Shown: one piece after another, positions 17,186-25,936 of the stretch
How the letters are laid out: each line of letters starts with the position of its first letter
Numbering within the stretch: position 1 is the stretch's first letter
Source of the DNA: Candidatus Gastranaerophilales bacterium
GTDB taxonomy: Bacteria > Cyanobacteriota > Vampirovibrionia > Gastranaerophilales > Gastranaerophilaceae
DNA length: 64,000 nucleotides
NCBI GenBank assembly: GCA_944325625.1
Contig: CALVAP010000004.1
Span: 62,001 to 126,000 of the forward strand
Direction: 5' to 3'
The notes under the pieces: generated by a model
Seen by the model: only the letters and a program-made list of their open reading frames with translations
Told to the model about the DNA's origin: nothing
The model's database searches: none
Program-made: the position numbers and the translations under genes

Positions 17186-19213
17186 ATGCAGATAATTGAA
17201 GTAAGGAATGATATTTTAAAGTTAGCCTACTCTCCGTTTCAAAACGGGCTTTTGCTATCTGATTTTTTGTTGGTTTCCGAAGGAACAAGGTCAATTCTTG
17301 CACAAGTGATAGGTGTAGAATCCTCTAAAGAAAAAGATATAAATATTGCAACCCTAAAAGGTTGCCTTTCAGTTGATGAAACAGGAAAAATTAATCCCTA
17401 TATTGGCTTTGTCCCATCTACAGGTGCCGAGGTCGTTCCTGTAGAACAAAATCAAATCATTTCTATGCTCTGCGCAAATAATGACGCTGTAAACTGGGGC
17501 TACCTTGCACAACACGATGACACGCTATTTAAAACCGAAAAAACATTAATCCAAAATAAACCATTAATTTTGATGGATGATTATGAAAATTACAACGTAA
17601 TAGTTAACAACCTTGTATATTCCATCAACAAACTTAAAGGTAACTCGGTAATCATAGATTTTGACGGAAGCGTGAAAGTTGACAATGCCTTTTATATTAA
17701 AATTGGCGAAGATTTAAAACTTCCACTTTCCTACTCAGCTTTAAACTACATCTATGAGAATGACTTAAATTCAGAATCACTCTCTACACAAGCAGTAATA
17801 CAAGACATTATAAACGAACTTCAAGGATATATAAAAACCCTTGCGGAAGGTTATTTGCCGTTTTCAACAATTAAAAACGTTATATACTCACAATATGAAG
17901 AAAACAAAATTCCCGAGCTTATGCTCCTAAAAAACAAGTTTGTAAAATATTCTCAACAGGAAATTTTTGCAGAAAATAACGAGGACTTTGATTTCTTAAA
18001 TGAAACAATTTCAGAAAACGGTCTTGTAGTTATTGATGCTTCAGATGTAGAAAATGTTTGGCATAGACTAATTCTTGAATATCTGGCCAAAGAAATAAAT
18101 CAAAAATGCTTCTTCTTCGCCAAACTTGAAAACGATAACTCAAACAAAAAGACAATTCTGGATATCTACAATAACCATGTATTAAAATCCATATTGACAT
18201 CGAGCTATACACATAACTTTGTAAACGTAATGAAGTCAATTGCCAAAAACATGATTTTGTTCCCACCGAAACAGCAGGTAAACGATTTTGCAACATATAA
18301 CGCATTTATGCAAAAACTTAATAGAGATGAATATGTGATTTGCGGTGAAGATACTCTTTATTTGTCATTCTTACTAAGACTAACTTACATAGATTCAAAT
18401 ATGTCACCTGATTACATAGAAAGAGAAATCCAACAAGATGTAGATAAACTATATCGTAGCGGCAGTACAAAAAACAAAACAACTATTGACGCCAAAACGG
18501 ATATACTCAGCTCAGAACCGGCATATACAACAACCCCGAGTTACCAAACTCAAACACCGACTGCACAACAGATTATAGAAAATAAAACAGATTTGCAAAA
18601 TAAAACATCTGAAGCTGATGAGATTGATGAGATAACAGAGGAAGACTTGGACTTTCTTGATGAATTGGATAATCTTGGTGAAGAGCCGGAACAAATATCT
18701 GATGAAACTCTGGAACTACCAATAGAGGAAGAAGTTTCCTCAGAGGATACTCAAAACACTAATCAAATTGAAGCCGAACTTGAACCAACACAAGAAGTTG
18801 TTCAAGAAATTCCTATAGAATCTATCGAGGAAACAATAAATGAGCAGCCACAAAATATTGAACAAACCCAAATTAGCAAAGAAGAAGCTCATAAAATGAT
18901 GGTTGAAGAGGCAATCCAGGAATACAATATCGATGAAAAAGAAAACATAAGTTATGAAGCTCCTGAAGAAGAAAAAGAATTTGACAAGCCAATACAACAA
19001 GCTCCGCCAATACCGGTATATTCTGTTCCTGAAACAGATCAAGAAGCTCCGATAGAGTTTTCTGAGGGTAATTTTGTATTCCACGAAAAATACGGCAAAG
19101 GGATAATCGAAAAAATCATGAACTATGGAAACAAAACACTCTGTTCTATTCAGTTTGAAGAAGTAGGAAGAAGGCTTTTAGACCCAAATCTTGCGGGGTT
19201 AAAACAAATATAA
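17186..19213 (+). CDS. HerA-like protein without Walker A, with UvrD-type C-terminal domain
   Basis: 675 residues. The N-terminus (GLLLSDFLLVSEGTRSILAQVIGVE) looks like the small beta-barrel that opens HerA-type ATPases. Where such proteins have GxxGxGKS, this one reads LILMDDYENYNVIVNNLVYSINKL..., followed by NSVIIDFDGS, so the fold seems kept but the P-loop lost. The middle region (VVIDASDVENVWHRLI) continues that resemblance. Residues about 440-610 are acidic and low-complexity. The last 55 residues (NFVFHEKYGKGIIEKIM...FEEVGRRLLDP) match the Tudor-like end of UvrD/PcrA helicases, which binds RNA polymerase. Probably non-enzymatic; the HerA relation is inference, the tail is firmer. Confidence 0.6.
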   Translation: MQIIEVRNDILKLAYSPFQNGLLLSDFLLVSEGTRSILAQVIGVESSKEKDINIATLKGCLSVDETGKINPYIGFVPSTGAEVVPVEQNQIISMLCANNDAVNWGYLAQHDDTLFKTEKTLIQNKPLILMDDYENYNVIVNNLVYSINKLKGNSVIIDFDGSVKVDNAFYIKIGEDLKLPLSYSALNYIYENDLNSESLSTQAVIQDIINELQGYIKTLAEGYLPFSTIKNVIYSQYEENKIPELMLLKNKFVKYSQQEIFAENNEDFDFLNETISENGLVVIDASDVENVWHRLILEYLAKEINQKCFFFAKLENDNSNKKTILDIYNNHVLKSILTSSYTHNFVNVMKSIAKNMILFPPKQQVNDFATYNAFMQKLNRDEYVICGEDTLYLSFLLRLTYIDSNMSPDYIEREIQQDVDKLYRSGSTKNKTTIDAKTDILSSEPAYTTTPSYQTQTPTAQQIIENKTDLQNKTSEADEIDEITEEDLDFLDELDNLGEEPEQISDETLELPIEEEVSSEDTQNTNQIEAELEPTQEVVQEIPIESIEETINEQPQNIEQTQISKEEAHKMMVEEAIQEYNIDEKENISYEAPEEEKEFDKPIQQAPPIPVYSVPETDQEAPIEFSEGNFVFHEKYGKGIIEKIMNYGNKTLCSIQFEEVGRRLLDPNLAGLKQI

Positions 19214-19233
19214 ACTTACCTTTCACAAATTAA

Positions 19234-20058
19234 TTAAACAATGCTTTTTTGCAATCTGGTAGTTCTTTCTTCTGAAAGAATTTTACGCAGCTTCATAATC
19301 GCTTGAGCATGCAATTGGCAAACTCGAGATTCGGAAACTTCAATCATCTCACCAATTTCTTTAAGGGTCATGTTTTCATGGTAATAAAGAACCATAATCA
19401 TTCTCTCACGCTCGGGCAAGCGTTTGAGTGCATTATGAAGTTCTTTTTTTACATCTTTTTCTTCAAGCTGTTCTTCAGGAGTTAACTTATTTTCGTCCTT
19501 AATAGTGTCAATTATCTCAACACTATCCTCAGCTGTTCCTTTTTTGTCATGAAGCGAATAAATACTGGTATCTTCTGCCAAAATTTCGTCTACGCGTTCC
19601 TTTTCAATCCCTAAAGAATTAGCAACTTCAGTTGTAGTAGGAACCCTGCCTAACTTCATACGAAGAGTTTCCATCGCCGTTTTTACATCTTTAATTTTTT
19701 TCCTTGCACTTCTCGGCAGAAAATCTTGAGAGCGGATTTTATCTATAATATTCCCTCTAATACGCATCAGTGCATAAGTTTCAAACCTCGCTCCTTTATC
19801 TAATGAAAACTTTTCTATAGCATCAATCAACCCCTCAACTCCATAACTCGCAATATCTTCAATTGAAAACGATGGAGGTAAGTTGACTTTAACACGACCG
19901 ATAACATATCTTGTAAGGTAAATATATTGAACAATTAGCTTATCTCGAACAACCTTATTTGTCTTATCCTGAAAATAAGCACTCCAAAGTGCTTCCAACT
20001 CTTCGTCAGAAATCCTCTTTATGTGGCTGTATGAATTGTGCTCTAATTCACCGGTCAT
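19234..20058 (-). CDS. fliA: flagellar/motility sigma factor FliA-type (sigma-28)
   Basis: 274-residue sigma factor of the FliA/SigD/WhiG group. Region 2 reads IASYGVEGLIDAIEKFSLDKGARFETYALMRIRGNIID and is followed by the FliA-typical KIRSQDFLPRSARKK. Region 3 has GRVPTTTEVANSLGI. Region 4 has RLPERERMIMVLYYHENMTLKEIGEMIEVSESRVCQLHAQA. It should direct RNA polymerase to late flagellar promoters; two matching sites occur in this window (37447-37472 and 26742-26768). GGGAT lies five bases before the ATG. A TATAAT on the same strand at 20071-20076 would give a very short leader. No anti-sigma FlgM is adjacent. Confidence 0.93.
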   Translation of the reverse strand: MTGELEHNSYSHIKRISDEELEALWSAYFQDKTNKVVRDKLIVQYIYLTRYVIGRVKVNLPPSFSIEDIASYGVEGLIDAIEKFSLDKGARFETYALMRIRGNIIDKIRSQDFLPRSARKKIKDVKTAMETLRMKLGRVPTTTEVANSLGIEKERVDEILAEDTSIYSLHDKKGTAEDSVEIIDTIKDENKLTPEEQLEEKDVKKELHNALKRLPERERMIMVLYYHENMTLKEIGEMIEVSESRVCQLHAQAIMKLRKILSEERTTRLQKSIV

Positions 20059-20267
20059 TTTTATCCCAAAATTATATTGTTCGAACTTACAGGGAACACT
20101 GATGGCAAATCCCCTCTTCTTATTCTAGTTATTAAGCAACATTAGTAATCATATAAATGTATGACTTTTGTAAACAATCTGTAACATTCAGAGTATGTTG
20201 TGCAATTTTACTTACAAAGTTGCGTTTATTAAGATAGTTGGTTAGAAAAGATATGGGTAGGTGGAGA

Positions 20268-21671
20268 ATGTCTAATTACTATTCAATGTATAGTGTTCCA
20301 TTTGGAAACAATCCGTATGTACAATATGGAACATATGCAGGTTCAAAAATTCCTCAAGTTATGGATGAAAACAACGAAGCAACGCTGGGGGAAACCATAG
20401 TAGGCGGAGGTCTTGTTATGGGTGGAATTCAAATGGGACCAAAACTCATGCACCCAATAGAATCTTACACTGCTATGAGAGGAGCAGATAAAATCTATTT
20501 GGAACTCTTAAAAAGTGAATCATTTAAAAATTTGCCTGAAGCAGAGAAAGCAAAGATATACAAACAACTATTTGAGAAAGAAAAATATGCAAGCCGAATT
20601 TTGAATGTACGCAATTCACTCCGAGGAGAGAGCGTATCTAAAGAAATAATCAAAATGCTTGATGATGCGACTTCTAAATATACAGAAGCAATAAAAAAAG
20701 GTGACATGGTAGCAGCTGAAAAATATGCAGCTGAAATGAGAACAATAGCAAAAAAAGGGGTAGAACAGGGCTTTTTGGCACGTATGTTCACAAAAGGCAA
20801 AACCAGCAAAATATATACCCCTGAAGAAATAAAAGCCTTTACGGAAGCTGAAAAAGCTGCAGAAGCAGCAAAAGCAGCAAAAGCAGCAGAAGCAACTGCA
20901 GGAACAGCAAAGGCTGCAGAAGCGAGCGCTGGTGCTGCAAACGCTGCAAAAGCAAGTGCGGGAGCAGCAAAGGCTGTAGGTAGTTTTTCACTTATGAATA
21001 CAGCAAAAGACGCACTAAAAAGTGGCGGTTTCAAAGGAATGGCAGCAATAGAAGGAGTTATTGAAACCTTTACCGAAGTAATACCCGCATTCCAACTTGG
21101 AACAGATAAAGGTATCAAACAGGTTGGAAAATCTGCAGTAACAGTAGCAGGAAGTGCAGCAGGATGGTGTGCCGGTGCATACGTAGGCGGAGCTGTAGGT
21201 GCAAAAGTTGGTGCAGCAGTAGGAACAGCAATATGTCCCGGCGTAGGAACAGCCGTAGGGGCCGCAATAGGACTTGTGGGCGGCTTAATCGGCTCTTGGC
21301 TCGGTCACAAAGCGGCTAAAGCCGTTGTTGGCAAGTCTGAAGTTGAGAAAGCTCAAGAACAAGCTCAAGAACAAGCTCAAACACAACCAGCTCCACAGCA
21401 AACTATGCCAACAATACCTGATAATACTCAGGTTCCACCTAATTTTTACACTTTTCCTTCTCAGGTTACCCCAACAAACAGTTATACACAACCGAGCTTT
21501 GATTTTTCAACTCCTACAAGCAATTACACACTGCCGGGGTTTGACTTTTCATCTCTTACAAGCACACCAACTGCATATATGACAAACCCTTTTGCAACAA
21601 GTCAGTTTGGGGGAGGAGCCATTGATAATCTGTTCCTATCCAGACCAGATTCAATGAGTTTATACGCTTAG
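20268..21671 (+). CDS. alanine-rich glycine-zipper hypothetical protein
   Basis: 467 residues from the ATG at 20268, which has GGTGGAG just upstream; in-frame starts at 20253 and 20238 are possible. The N-terminal part is helical and charged (about 80-200). Then comes an Ala-rich stretch of AAKA/AGAA repeats (about 205-245), a glycine-zipper membrane segment (about 300-350, GAYVGGAVGAKVGAAVG), and a Gln/Pro/Ser/Thr-rich tail. The tail holds two near-repeats, NSYTQPSFDFSTPT and SNYTLPGFDFSSLT. No known family recognised. A surface or secreted role is plausible but unproven. Its last four bases overlap the convergent sigma factor gene. Confidence 0.72.
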   Translation: MSNYYSMYSVPFGNNPYVQYGTYAGSKIPQVMDENNEATLGETIVGGGLVMGGIQMGPKLMHPIESYTAMRGADKIYLELLKSESFKNLPEAEKAKIYKQLFEKEKYASRILNVRNSLRGESVSKEIIKMLDDATSKYTEAIKKGDMVAAEKYAAEMRTIAKKGVEQGFLARMFTKGKTSKIYTPEEIKAFTEAEKAAEAAKAAKAAEATAGTAKAAEASAGAANAAKASAGAAKAVGSFSLMNTAKDALKSGGFKGMAAIEGVIETFTEVIPAFQLGTDKGIKQVGKSAVTVAGSAAGWCAGAYVGGAVGAKVGAAVGTAICPGVGTAVGAAIGLVGGLIGSWLGHKAAKAVVGKSEVEKAQEQAQEQAQTQPAPQQTMPTIPDNTQVPPNFYTFPSQVTPTNSYTQPSFDFSTPTSNYTLPGFDFSSLTSTPTAYMTNPFATSQFGGGAIDNLFLSRPDSMSLYA

Positions 21672-22300
21672 TAATCTCCAAAATTCTGGCGCTGAAGTTC
21701 TTTTTTGAGCTTATTTAGTCCGGATTGTATAATTCTAGACACTCTTGATTGGGAAATTCCATATTCATCAGAAATCTCTCTAAGTTTCTTTTCTTTAAAA
21801 AACTTACATTCAACAAGCTCCTTCTCTCTTGGGGGGAGCTTGTTTATTGCTGCTTTAAGAACTTCTCTAAGCTCAATAAATTCAACACACTCTGAAGGCG
21901 TTTTCCTATCGTCTTTAATAATGGTTGGATTTTCTGCATCAGCGAGCTCATCAACAGATAAAATTGTCTTATAAACTGCTTCTCTAATCTCGTTGTGCGC
22001 TTCTTCATCAAACTTTGCGGAACGAGTTTTTAACGTATACCACTTATAACGTCGGCGAACTTCATTTCTTATAGCCCATTTTATGGCCGTAGAAAGATAT
22101 GAACTGTTAAACGCCTCCATATTTGAGGTTTTTGCTAGCGTATGAATAACCTGAATTCCAATATTCAAAAGTTCCGTATATTCAACCAAATGAGGAAGAT
22201 TAAATTTTTTAATCTCAACCTTAACCACTGTTTCTATAAGAGGCATATAATCTTTGATATTAAACTTTGTAATAGCTGAAGTTTTATTATCTGGAGTCAT
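21668..22300 (-). CDS. sigma-70 family sigma factor (alternative)
   Basis: 210 residues. Region 2 is recognisable but divergent (YTELLNIGIQVIHTL...YLSTAIKWAIRNEVRRRYKWY), and region 4 is clear (KLPPREKELVECKFFKEKKLREISDEYGISQSRVSRIIQSGLNKLKKEL). The linker is short, so region 3 is largely missing. It belongs with group 3/4 alternative sigma factors; the regulon is unknown. The helix-turn-helix shows it should bind a -35 element. It is divergent from the universal stress protein gene, which might be a target. Four-base convergent overlap with the preceding gene. Confidence 0.85.
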   Translation of the reverse strand: MTPDNKTSAITKFNIKDYMPLIETVVKVEIKKFNLPHLVEYTELLNIGIQVIHTLAKTSNMEAFNSSYLSTAIKWAIRNEVRRRYKWYTLKTRSAKFDEEAHNEIREAVYKTILSVDELADAENPTIIKDDRKTPSECVEFIELREVLKAAINKLPPREKELVECKFFKEKKLREISDEYGISQSRVSRIIQSGLNKLKKELQRQNFGDY

Positions 22301-22426
22301 TATCTTTACACGGTTACTATCAACATCATTATAATATATAAAAATAGCCGTTCAGGCAATAAAAAGTTTTACTGCATCTGATAAGTTGATTATAACACCA
22401 TAAAAGAAAGATAGAAAGGAATATTT

Positions 22427-23308
22427 ATGAAGGCATTGTTTTGTACTGACGGGTCAGAAATAAGTTTTTATGCACTTGATAACATTCAAAGTTATAAAGG
22501 AGAACTTGAGATTGATATATTATGTGTAATAGACTGGCACTTTTACCCTATGTATATGAGTTACCCTGAACAAGACTTCATAAACACTTATGAAGATATG
22601 GCAAATAAAGTTTTGGAATTAGCTGCAGCAGCAGTTGAAGAAAAAGGATACAAAGTCGGACAACTTAAAAAATCTTGGGGTAGTGCAAGTGAAGAAATAA
22701 TAAAACACACAAAAACCGTAAAATATGATTTAATAATACTTGGTTCTCATGGGAAAAAGGGGCTTAAGAGCTGGCTTGGTTCGGTTTCCAGACGAGTAGT
22801 AAATAGTGCGTCAGAACCACTTTTTGTAAGCAAAGAAATCTGTGCCAATAAAAAAGTTCTACTTGCTGCAGATGGGTCTGAATGCTCCAAATTTGCAATT
22901 GAAAAGGCCTTATCTTTATTAGACTTTGAGGGCAAAGAAATATATATAATAACGGTTATGGAAGATGTTTCGAATCTACCCCTCGAAATAACAAGCAATA
23001 AGGAATGGTTTAATGACTACCTGAAAAAGCGAAACTGTTTTGCACAAAATGTACTTAAAGACACGAACGAGAAGCTCAAAGAGCACAATCTTGAAGCAAA
23101 AAACGAATATTCTTTGATAGGCTCACCAAGCGCAACAATAATAGATACGATAGAAAAAGAAAATATAGACCTTGTAATAATGGGTTCACGCTCAAAAGAC
23201 AAACTATCCGAGTTTTTACTTGGTTCAACCAGCAAACGTGTTCTCGAAAAAGTAAAAAGCTCGGTATTAATCGTAGCCCCACCCCAAGATATGGAAGATA
23301 AAAATTAA
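22427..23308 (+). CDS. tandem universal stress protein
   Basis: Two UspA domains in one 293-residue chain. Domain 1 (1-145) begins KALFCTDGSE and has the nucleotide-binding GSHGKKGLKSWLGSVS; domain 2 (about 143-288) begins KVLLAADGSE and has GSRSKDKLSEFLLGSTS, both fitting G-2x-G-9x-G-S/T or a close variant. It probably binds ATP and acts in stress survival. A good GAAAGGAAT lies before the ATG. Divergent from the sigma factor at 21668 across 126 bases; followed by the SRP RNA gene. Confidence 0.92.
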   Translation: MKALFCTDGSEISFYALDNIQSYKGELEIDILCVIDWHFYPMYMSYPEQDFINTYEDMANKVLELAAAAVEEKGYKVGQLKKSWGSASEEIIKHTKTVKYDLIILGSHGKKGLKSWLGSVSRRVVNSASEPLFVSKEICANKKVLLAADGSECSKFAIEKALSLLDFEGKEIYIITVMEDVSNLPLEITSNKEWFNDYLKKRNCFAQNVLKDTNEKLKEHNLEAKNEYSLIGSPSATIIDTIEKENIDLVIMGSRSKDKLSEFLLGSTSKRVLEKVKSSVLIVAPPQDMEDKN

Positions 23309-23311
23309 AAT

Positions 23312-23340
23312 TTGCTCAGTAATTATTTTTAATGTAAAAT
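23312..23340 (+). promoter_or_regulatory. promoter of SRP RNA
   Basis: TTGCTC (23312-23317), 17-base spacer, TAAAAT (23335-23340). The predicted start, about seven bases later, coincides with the first base of the closing stem at 23347. Confidence 0.6.
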
Positions 23341-23346
23341 TAAATA

Positions 23347-23605
23347 GCCGTGCTCCACGGGGACGTAGCGAATCTCTCGACTTGAACGCTTAGCAAGGTG
23401 CAGAGCCTGCCGTGAGGGGGCAATGAGCAAGGCAATCAACTTGTACATTGTTGATATTTCAACCAATATCGGCGTAAACCGTCGAACCGTGTCAGAGTGG
23501 GAACACAGCAGCACTAAGACGTAATTTGCGGGTGATATTGTTTTGAAAAGGAGATGTATTCGTTTGTGACCCTTTATCATTTCTTTCGATAGGTAGTGGC
23601 ACGGC
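23347..23605 (+). ncRNA. ffs: signal recognition particle RNA, large bacterial type
   Basis: RNA of about 259 bases, similar in size to the Bacillus scRNA and so with an Alu domain. Ends pair: GCCGTGC (23347-23353) with GCACGGC (23599-23605). Domain IV is recognisable at 23491-23515: TCAGA, then GTG closing a GGAA tetraloop (23499-23502) with CAC, then AGCAGCACTAAG. The canonical form has TCAGG on the 5' side, so one G is A here. This is the Ffh-binding hairpin. A minus-strand reading frame across it is spurious. The gene sits between a promoter and a strong terminator, and this accounts for most of the gap between usp and the FlaG-like gene. Confidence 0.9.
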
Positions 23606-23613
23606 ATTAAAAA

Positions 23614-23639
23614 GACGCGAATTATAATCGCGTCTTTTT
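23614..23639 (+). terminator. rho-independent terminator of SRP RNA
   Basis: GACGCGA (23614-23620), loop ATTATAA, TCGCGTC (23628-23634), followed by five T. The strong stem lies eight bases after the RNA end. Confidence 0.9.
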
Positions 23640-23661
23640 AATTTGTATACTCTCATTACCC

Positions 23662-24114
23662 TTAAGCTTTTTTGTTAACCATTATTCCTGCAGGGTCATC
23701 AAATTTTTTCAAAATTTGCATCATATCTTTTGCAGAAAGCCGTTGCAAAGTCGTTTGCAAATATTTATCGTACAACTCTACAATATTCAGCTCTTGATTA
23801 ATCCTGAGTTCAAACCTGTTTGGACTATGCTCAAGGTCATCCTCATTATCACTTAATTCAATTTCCGGCTTTGGTAATATATCCTCTTCCCTATCATCTT
23901 CCCCAGTATCCCCACCAACAAAAGCCTGACCTCCGGTTTCTGAAAAATCAGTTTCTTTTCGCTCTATTCCTTTCCTTTTTGAGGCCGCATCTATATCCTT
24001 AATTTGATTTTCCGTTCCCTGAGCAGCAAGGTTTTCTGCCTCGTTAGACATTTGGGCTGATGTTAATCTGTTGTATAATCCCAAATTTGCCATCGAAAAC
24101 CCGTCTAATCCCAT
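23662..24114 (-). CDS. FlaG-like hypothetical protein
   Basis: 150 residues. The first 100 are polar, acidic and probably disordered. The last 50 (FELRINQELNIVELYDKYLQTTLQRL...MMQILKKFDDPAGIMVNKKA) have the layout of FlaG proteins: a beta-hairpin, a residue stretch where FlaG has IRxIP, a helix, and an ending like GxxxDxxA. FlaG modulates flagellar filament length or attachment in other bacteria. The presence of fliA, a motAB-fliLMN operon and sigma-28-like promoters in this window makes a motility role reasonable, but the match is weak. GGAG lies seven bases before the ATG. Confidence 0.55.
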   Translation of the reverse strand: MGLDGFSMANLGLYNRLTSAQMSNEAENLAAQGTENQIKDIDAASKRKGIERKETDFSETGGQAFVGGDTGEDDREEDILPKPEIELSDNEDDLEHSPNRFELRINQELNIVELYDKYLQTTLQRLSAKDMMQILKKFDDPAGIMVNKKA

Positions 24115-24201
24115 TTTTTCTCCATTCGTAAAATATTGTAAAACACTATCTTTATTTTTAATTATAATATATAATTGAAATAAATACTATCGGAGGAATA
24201 T

Positions 24202-24945
24202 ATGAATAATTTGTATGCAGACTTTACAGAAAAAATCTTGAACTTACCTTTATGGGTCAAAGAAATTGTATACTTTATGCTCAAGCAAAATCTTAAAAGC
24301 ACTTTACCTTGTTCTAATATAGACATAGATGAAGAAAACCTCTATCAGTATTTATGTCCGGAAATAACGTACGCAGGGAAAAAAGAATATGAACGCCTCA
24401 AAATAGAAGAGCCGGATTCCACCGAATTCAAATTTCTTGATGCCTTAATGAATAAATTAAGCATTGTTGAAATAACACTTAATAATGCCTGGACATTGGA
24501 AGAAACCTCACAAGTTTATTACCACTGTATTGAAGAGCAATTTGTCGCCAGACCCGAAAATCCTGTAATAAGTGCCAAAGCGGCATATTTTGCAAATAGA
24601 ATCAGAATAGGTGAATATCTAAAACGTATCGGACTTATTGACGTTGACCAGTTAGAAACTGCAATGCGCATCCAAAAAGAAAGTGAACTGGCGAATGAAA
24701 AAAAAGGTTTTGCCTCTATTCTCGTGGATTTAGACCTTGTAACCCGTAATGATACTGATAATATCCTGCTAATAAAACAAGAAAGCAAACGTCGTTTCAT
24801 CCTTAACTTTAATACCAGTGCCCAAAGTCAATCCCAAACAGAAATTCAGCTGGCTAAAGATGAAAAAACAATCGAAAGATTAACTTACGAAAATAACGTA
24901 TTAAAAGCAAAGCTTAGAGAGTTGTTAAATCTTGGAAAAAAATAA
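24202..24945 (+). CDS. protein with GspE/MshE N-terminal-like domain
   Basis: 247 residues. The N-terminal 130 are helical with no motif I know. Residues about 135-205 (RIRIGEYLKRIGLIDVDQLETAMRIQKES...GFASILVDLDLVTRNDTDNILLIKQ) follow the T2SSE_N / MshEN pattern of paired helices, as in type II secretion and type IV pilus ATPases, where the domain can bind cyclic-di-GMP or partner proteins. The C-terminus is a predicted coiled coil (KDEKTIERLTYENNVLKAKLREL). No ATPase domain is attached, so it may be an accessory regulator. Shine-Dalgarno GGAGG precedes the ATG. It overlaps the asparaginase gene by 14 bases. Confidence 0.65.
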   Translation: MNNLYADFTEKILNLPLWVKEIVYFMLKQNLKSTLPCSNIDIDEENLYQYLCPEITYAGKKEYERLKIEEPDSTEFKFLDALMNKLSIVEITLNNAWTLEETSQVYYHCIEEQFVARPENPVISAKAAYFANRIRIGEYLKRIGLIDVDQLETAMRIQKESELANEKKGFASILVDLDLVTRNDTDNILLIKQESKRRFILNFNTSAQSQSQTEIQLAKDEKTIERLTYENNVLKAKLRELLNLGKK

Positions 24946-25936
24946 TTCTCCTTCAATACTTTTGGAATACATAAGGGACAGTTTATGCGAGCAATCTCAT
25001 TATGGTTATATAACACTCGTTGATATTAATAAAAACGAGCTTGTAAGCATAGGCAAAAGTGATGAAATCGTATTTTATCAACGTTCTTGTGCAAAACCAT
25101 TACAAGCCTCTTTACTGGTTGACAACGGACTAATTGATTACTTCAATCTTACAAATAAAGAAATAGCCATATCCTGTGCTTCACACACAGGTAGCAAAGA
25201 ACATACAAACATTATCAAAAGCTACCTCCAAAAAATCGGTTGTACCAAAACAGACCTAAAGTGCGGTATCCAACAACCAATCTCAAAAAAAGAACAGGAA
25301 AAACTTTTATTATCAGGAATAAAAGCAGATGTTTTGCAAAATAATTGTTCGGGTAAACACACATTTATGTTAGCTTTCTGTAAAAAAGAACATCTTGATA
25401 CAGAAACATACCCGAATATTAATCATCCGCTACAAAAAAGAATTTACGAGAAACTACAAGAACTATGTGAGACCTCAAAAGATTTAAAATCAACAAAAGA
25501 TGGCTGCGGAGTCCCAATTTGGGCAACCACACTTCACGAACTTGCAACAGGATACCTAAACCTTTTTTTAAACCCCAAATATGAAATAATTAAAAACTCA
25601 TTTGTACAAAACCCATACTTAATTGGCGGCGAAGAACGTCTTGACTCTGAAATTATCAATGCAAACCCAACTCTAATTGCAAAAGTTGGCGCCGGAGGGT
25701 TATGCGTTGTCGTCAACACAAACAAAAAACAAGCGCTTGTCGTAAAGATATCCGATGCAGACCTTAAGGCAAGAACCCTTATTGTAATAAATGCTCTACT
25801 CCAACTCAAGTGGCTCGATAAATCCCATATTAAAACAAATGGGTTGGGAAAAATTTTCTTGCCACAAATAAAAACACTTCACAACGAAACTATCGGAACA
25901 GCAGAAGTCAGATTTGATTTATCTGCTTTTGCTTAG
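24932..25936 (+). CDS. L-asparaginase, Rhizobium ReAV-like (class 3) family
   Basis: Hydrolyses asparagine to aspartate and ammonia. It belongs to the asparaginase II / penicillin-binding-protein-like fold family, not the AnsA/AnsB type. Motifs: RSCAKPLQA (51-59) with the Ser-x-x-Lys pair, SCASHTGSKEHT (81-92) with the second Ser, NNCSGKHTFML and DGCGVPIW, which carry the paired cysteines and lysine reported for ReAV. Length 334 is normal. The only plausible start is TTG at 24932, inside the end of the preceding gene, so translation is probably coupled. No transporter is adjacent. It ends with a 4-base convergent overlap. Confidence 0.9.
   Translation: MEKNNSPSILLEYIRDSLCEQSHYGYITLVDINKNELVSIGKSDEIVFYQRSCAKPLQASLLVDNGLIDYFNLTNKEIAISCASHTGSKEHTNIIKSYLQKIGCTKTDLKCGIQQPISKKEQEKLLLSGIKADVLQNNCSGKHTFMLAFCKKEHLDTETYPNINHPLQKRIYEKLQELCETSKDLKSTKDGCGVPIWATTLHELATGYLNLFLNPKYEIIKNSFVQNPYLIGGEERLDSEIINANPTLIAKVGAGGLCVVVNTNKKQALVVKISDADLKARTLIVINALLQLKWLDKSHIKTNGLGKIFLPQIKTLHNETIGTAEVRFDLSAFA

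Noticed and set aside
23329-23607. Minus-strand 92-codon frame
   Set aside because: It lies over the SRP RNA, which has a promoter, matching ends, domain IV and terminator; the peptide has no coherent features.
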